Source of the DNA: Flammeovirgaceae bacterium UBA2338
GTDB taxonomy: Bacteria; Bacteroidota; Bacteroidia; Cytophagales; Cyclobacteriaceae
Direction of reading: 5' to 3'
DNA length: 64,000 nucleotides
NCBI GenBank assembly: GCA_002344795.1
Contig: DDUM01000047.1
Span: 1 to 64,000, forward strand
Part shown: positions 60,750 to 64,000 of the stretch, in pieces
How the letters are laid out: each line of letters opens with the position of its first letter
How positions within the stretch are numbered: the stretch's first letter is position 1
Program-made: the position numbers and the translations under genes
Notes under the pieces: model-generated
Told to the model about the DNA's origin: nothing
The model's database searches: none
The model's input: only the letters and a program-made list of their open reading frames with translations

Positions 60750-61802
60750 CTAATTCTTAATTGTGACATTGGCACCTTCAAAGAGATTAATGAGTCCATT
60801 GGTGATCACCATATCGCCCTCATTTAATCCCGATTGTATTACGGCAATACTCTTTCTTCTTTCTGCTATCTCTATATTTTGAAGTCTGGCCTTCCCTTGG
60901 TTCACCACATATACCTGGGGTTGGATATCTGATCCTATAATGGCTGAGGCTGGGATAGTTAAATGTTGCGTATTGGGTGCCTCTTTGATCTGGACTTTAC
61001 CGAACATCCCTGATTTAATTTTGAGATCTTGTGTGTTTTTCACAAGAAATTGAACAGGAAAAGTATTTGCCAAATTGCCCTGGCTTCCTATTAGTGAAAC
61101 CTTACCGGAAAGAGGTGTGGAAGTGTAAGTATCGGCCACAACTGTTACCGCATTGTTGATGTGAAATAAATTCAAATCATTTTCAGAAACATGGATGGTA
61201 AAACGAAGTGAAGAGATATCGGTCAATTGAAACAGTGGAACCCCGGGCGCTGCGAAAGAACCTACTTCTGTCATCTTTGCGGTTACTATTGCTTCAAAGG
61301 GTGCAGTTACAACCGTGCGACTAATTTGTTCCAACAAAGTACTGCGTTGCACCTGGGCAGATTTTAAACCAAGCTGGGCCTTTTCTAATTGTACTCCCTG
61401 GATAGCATCGGATGCTGCTAATATAGAGTAACGTTTTACATCTGCTTCAAGCCCTTCTATCTGTACTTCTACGGATTGAAGTTGTAGCTTCAGCATCTTG
61501 TCATCCAGTTTAAGAAGGTTGTCACCTTTTTTTACTGGACTGCCAACATCAGCAAACACTTGTACAACCTTGCCTTGAACATCAGCGCTCAATTTGGTTT
61601 CTTTATTGGGTTCAAAATTGCCAGTGAAATATTTCACATCTTCATCTGTTCCATACTTCACCATGTCTGCATTTACTTCAATGGCTTGCTCTTTGTCGTA
61701 TGTATAAATACGATTTTGAGCAGTTTCCTTATTGCTTTTTAAACGCACCACCACAATGACAATGAATGCCAATGGGATAAGGATATAGAGAAACTTTTTC
61801 AT
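60750..61802 (-). CDS. RND efflux periplasmic adaptor (membrane fusion protein)
   Basis: This 350-aa adaptor has an N-terminal anchor (residues 5-21), a lipoyl-type half (SADVQGKVVQVFADVGSPVKKGDNLLKL near 70-97), a helical hairpin, and a beta-barrel portion with PFEAIVTAKMTEVGSFAAPGVPLFQL and a C-terminal GLNEGDMVITNGLINLFEGANV. It bridges the RND pump to the TolC partner. It lies 6 bp before the pump gene and 2 bp after the outer-membrane partner. Confidence 0.93.
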   Translation of the reverse strand: MKKFLYILIPLAFIVIVVVRLKSNKETAQNRIYTYDKEQAIEVNADMVKYGTDEDVKYFTGNFEPNKETKLSADVQGKVVQVFADVGSPVKKGDNLLKLDDKMLKLQLQSVEVQIEGLEADVKRYSILAASDAIQGVQLEKAQLGLKSAQVQRSTLLEQISRTVVTAPFEAIVTAKMTEVGSFAAPGVPLFQLTDISSLRFTIHVSENDLNLFHINNAVTVVADTYTSTPLSGKVSLIGSQGNLANTFPVQFLVKNTQDLKIKSGMFGKVQIKEAPNTQHLTIPASAIIGSDIQPQVYVVNQGKARLQNIEIAERRKSIAVIQSGLNEGDMVITNGLINLFEGANVTIKN

Positions 61803-61804
61803 TT

Positions 61805-63142
61805 TTATTTATTTAATAAGTTGCCAGTTATTTTTCTGAGGTCTAAATCTGCTTTCAGATAATCTACAATTGCCGATATATGCTGTTGCTGGGTTTCACG
61901 TAAAGTGTTATCAGCCATAAGCACATCATTAAGTGATGCAAGTCCTTGATTTTGTTGGAGTAAGGTTTGATCGTAGATAGATTGAGCAAGTTTCGTTTGA
62001 TCTAATGTTGTCTTGACCGATCGTTCGGCTACAGATCTTTGTTGTTTTGCAGTTTCAATACCCAATGAGGTTTGGTCATTCAGTAAGCTTAATTGAAGAT
62101 CATTGTTACTCAGCTCCAATTTTTTCTGGTTTAATTTCCTACTTGTGGTTGTACCATTAAACAATGGGTAAGAAAATTGAATTCCAGCAAAGCTTACTGG
62201 GTAGAATTTCAAAAAATCGTTGGGGGTCTTATCATAGCCAAAACCAGTTTGCCCATAGCTTCCGTACAATGACAGTGAGGGTAGTCGTGAATTTTTTAGC
62301 GTATGCAATTCGCTGTTCAGAAGATGATTTCGTTTTGTGATCAGGCGAAAGTCCAATGTGGGGGTTTCTGTATATTCATTTATCGATGATGGAATGATAC
62401 TGGTCTCCACTTCCAGATCTTGATCCAGACGGATGCCAATAGTTATTTTTAAAGCATTGAGTACCTGCGTATACTTACTATAAACCTGTTCCCGCTGTGT
62501 GGTAAGTTGCTCTACTTGCAATTGAATCTTGGTTACATCAGTTTCTTTCGCCAGGAGTTGTTCTTTGAGCAATTGAATATTTCGCAAGAGCCTATTTGCA
62601 TTGATTAGGTTTTCGTCAATGAATGCAACCTGATAATTAAGTATTTGTGCGTTGTAATACAGATTGGTAATCTCATAAAGAATTTGCTCTTCAGTTTTTT
62701 GATATTGTAACTGGGTAAGTTCGGTTGCTATTTTTGTGGTTTGAATAGCCCCATACACTTGAGGGTTATATAAGGGCATAGTGAGTTGTAAATTGGCATT
62801 GATGTTATGGGGTACTCCAAATTGAACTTGTTTGAATTGGCCTTCGGGTCCACCAAATGCCGATTGCGGCATGAACTGATACGGGAGTTCTATGAAATAT
62901 TTATAATCAGCATTGATACTTAATTTTGGTATGAGGTTAGCTTTAGCCTCTTTCATTTTTTGTTGACTAATCTCATTGTTGTTTTTGGCGATCAGCAAAT
63001 TCTTATTTTGCTGTTGTGCAGTGTCAAGACATTGCTGCAAAGTCCACACTTGGGCAAAAGTTTCTTTGCTGAAAAGCAGGCCTGTGAGGATTATCAGTAA
63101 TCGAACGTACTTTATATTAATAAAGTGAATATTCACTAACAT
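61805..63142 (-). CDS. TolC-family outer membrane efflux protein
   Basis: This 445-aa protein has a signal peptide (cleavage after TFAQ) and the long helical repeats of TolC proteins: WTLQQCLDTAQQQNKNLLIAKNN near the start, and in the second half TSLGIETAKQQRSVAERSVKTTL and LNDVLMADNTLRETQQQHISAIVDYLKADLDLRKITGNL. It is the first gene of the RND operon on this strand. Confidence 0.92.
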   Translation of the reverse strand: MLVNIHFINIKYVRLLIILTGLLFSKETFAQVWTLQQCLDTAQQQNKNLLIAKNNNEISQQKMKEAKANLIPKLSINADYKYFIELPYQFMPQSAFGGPEGQFKQVQFGVPHNINANLQLTMPLYNPQVYGAIQTTKIATELTQLQYQKTEEQILYEITNLYYNAQILNYQVAFIDENLINANRLLRNIQLLKEQLLAKETDVTKIQLQVEQLTTQREQVYSKYTQVLNALKITIGIRLDQDLEVETSIIPSSINEYTETPTLDFRLITKRNHLLNSELHTLKNSRLPSLSLYGSYGQTGFGYDKTPNDFLKFYPVSFAGIQFSYPLFNGTTTSRKLNQKKLELSNNDLQLSLLNDQTSLGIETAKQQRSVAERSVKTTLDQTKLAQSIYDQTLLQQNQGLASLNDVLMADNTLRETQQQHISAIVDYLKADLDLRKITGNLLNK

Positions 63143-63175
63143 GACTGTATAAATTTTTTATTAAAAATTTGAAAA

Positions 63176-63904
63176 CTAATTAATAATCTTTCCCAAAAAG
63201 TCACCAATAAAATAGGCAACAAACGCAGCCAAACCACCCAGGATAAGGGTTTCACTTATACCCCTTAGAATGCCAGATTGAGTAACAATCGACTTTAAAT
63301 ATCCTATTAAAATGAAGCCCAGTGCTGTTAATGCGCTTGACCAGAAGAATAAATTTTGTACAGGAGAAAGGAAATCAAACACATATACACCAAGCGGTAT
63401 GAGCCCGATGAAAATAAATGATAAAAAAGTTACTAATCCTGTCTGGAAGGGTGATTTTGTGTCTTCAATCATATTTAATTCATCCTTCATCATTTCATTC
63501 ACCCATCGGTCTTTATCCTGAGTAATTACATTCACTACCTGACCTAATAATGGTTCTTCAAATCCTTTTTTTCGATATATATCTTCTATTTCTTCTCTTT
63601 CTATTTCTGGTAAATGTTCTACTTCCCAATACTCAAGGTTTTTATGCTTGGTATAGTTTTGCTTTTCGCTCTTGGATGACATGTACGCGCCAACGGACAT
63701 GGCAAACCCATCGGCAAAGAGGTTGGCAAAACCCAATATGAGTATTACTGAACTGTCCATCCCAGCTCCCACGGCTCCGGTGACTACTGCAAAGGTGGTC
63801 ACACTGCCATCAATTCCACCATAAACAAATTCACCGAGATAGTCCTGATAGCTACCTAAGAATGAACTTCCTTTTTGATGAATATGTGATTCACTGTGTT
63901 TCAT
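63176..63904 (-). CDS. VIT1/CCC1-family iron/manganese transporter
   Basis: This 242-aa membrane protein has the VIT opening LGEFVYGGIDGSVTTFAVVTGAVGAGMDSSVILILGFANLFADGFAMSVGAYMSSKSE (read in parts: FVYGGIDGSVTTFAVV near 27-42, then NLFADGFAMSVGAYMSSK near 60-77), a soluble metal-binding helical segment with Glu-rich sequence (EVEHLPEIEREEIEDIYRKKGFEE), and three more helices ending IGDFLGKII. It would sequester or export iron or manganese. It differs in subtype from the VIT remnant at 9791 (RSNWLRAAVLGANDG), so the two are not recent copies. It lies 33 bp upstream of the RND operon on the same strand. Confidence 0.9.
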   Translation of the reverse strand: MKHSESHIHQKGSSFLGSYQDYLGEFVYGGIDGSVTTFAVVTGAVGAGMDSSVILILGFANLFADGFAMSVGAYMSSKSEKQNYTKHKNLEYWEVEHLPEIEREEIEDIYRKKGFEEPLLGQVVNVITQDKDRWVNEMMKDELNMIEDTKSPFQTGLVTFLSFIFIGLIPLGVYVFDFLSPVQNLFFWSSALTALGFILIGYLKSIVTQSGILRGISETLILGGLAAFVAYFIGDFLGKIIN

Positions 63905-64000
63905 TGTGAATATATTTATTACTACTTCGGAATGATTTCTTTTATGGTTTATTCAAAGTAGTTTTTGTATGTAGAGAGGTAGGATTTAATTTCTTCCAAA

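Overview
The window is from a member of the Bacteroidota, probably a Cytophagales-type bacterium (the order is an inference). Evidence for the phylum: a SusC/SusD pair at the left edge, promoters with the Bacteroidota -7 element TAnnTTTG, A+T-rich spacers, Bacteroidota-type lipoprotein signals, and families such as YwqK/MORN and FISUMP. No rRNA, tRNA, CRISPR array or intact insertion sequence was recognised.

Layout. 1-4.4 kb: a truncated SusC and its SusD. 4.5-9.8 kb: a copper/metal block (His-rich exported protein, methyltransferase, DUF3347, NTF2-like, DUF2231, and a multicopper oxidase carrying a CopB-like barrel at its C-terminus). 9.8-13.6 kb: a decayed accessory stretch with a chimeric remnant of a VIT transporter and a copper ATPase, a RadC-like gene, and a HipBA module flanked by copies of a short repeat. 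13.6-21 kb: class II ribonucleotide reductase, a RIC-like di-iron protein, a 61-aa protein, tyrosine phenol-lyase, a QueD-like enzyme, NadA and a GNAT protein. 21-43 kb: the anaerobic nitrogen-oxide core: norC and a divergent norB, an NsrR/Rrf2-type regulator, a large orphan protein, an alginate-export-type porin, NarK, a TehA/SLAC1 channel, a di-heme cytochrome c with narGHJI and a hemerythrin, then a caspase-FISUMP protein, a single-domain ModE, a molybdopterin-fold lipoprotein, and RIC/ScdA. 42.7-49.2 kb: a DGC protein, a thioesterase, and nadB-ctaA-U32-ferredoxin, with a partly decayed duplication of the thioesterase-nadB unit. 49.4-64 kb: an orphan histidine kinase, a heme-oxidase-like membrane protein, a PPOX-fold protein, an OprC/NosA-like copper receptor operon, an M50-CBS protease, an RND efflux operon and a VIT transporter.

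How it works together. The core is respiratory nitrate reduction (Nar, with NarK and possibly the TehA/SLAC1 channel for anion exchange) plus nitric oxide handling (NorCB, RIC and other hemerythrin-like proteins). The most informative signal is a 22-bp palindrome (arms roughly TAAAAGAY and RTCTTTTA, GA and TC exactly 10 bp apart) found at nine places, all upstream of genes expected in such a regulon. At four sites it lies 4-7 bp upstream of a perfect TAnnTTTG box, where a bound repressor would block the promoter. The Rrf2 protein at 23 kb, with an NsrR-like three-cysteine motif, is the best candidate regulator. The palindrome also links unexplained genes to the regulon: the orphan at 23.5-25.3 kb, a DGC protein, a 61-aa protein and a tyrosine phenol-lyase. 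A second operator, CGATATG-N10-CATATNG, occurs once at modE and once before the molybdopterin-fold lipoprotein. No nitrite reductase or nitrous oxide reductase gene is present here.
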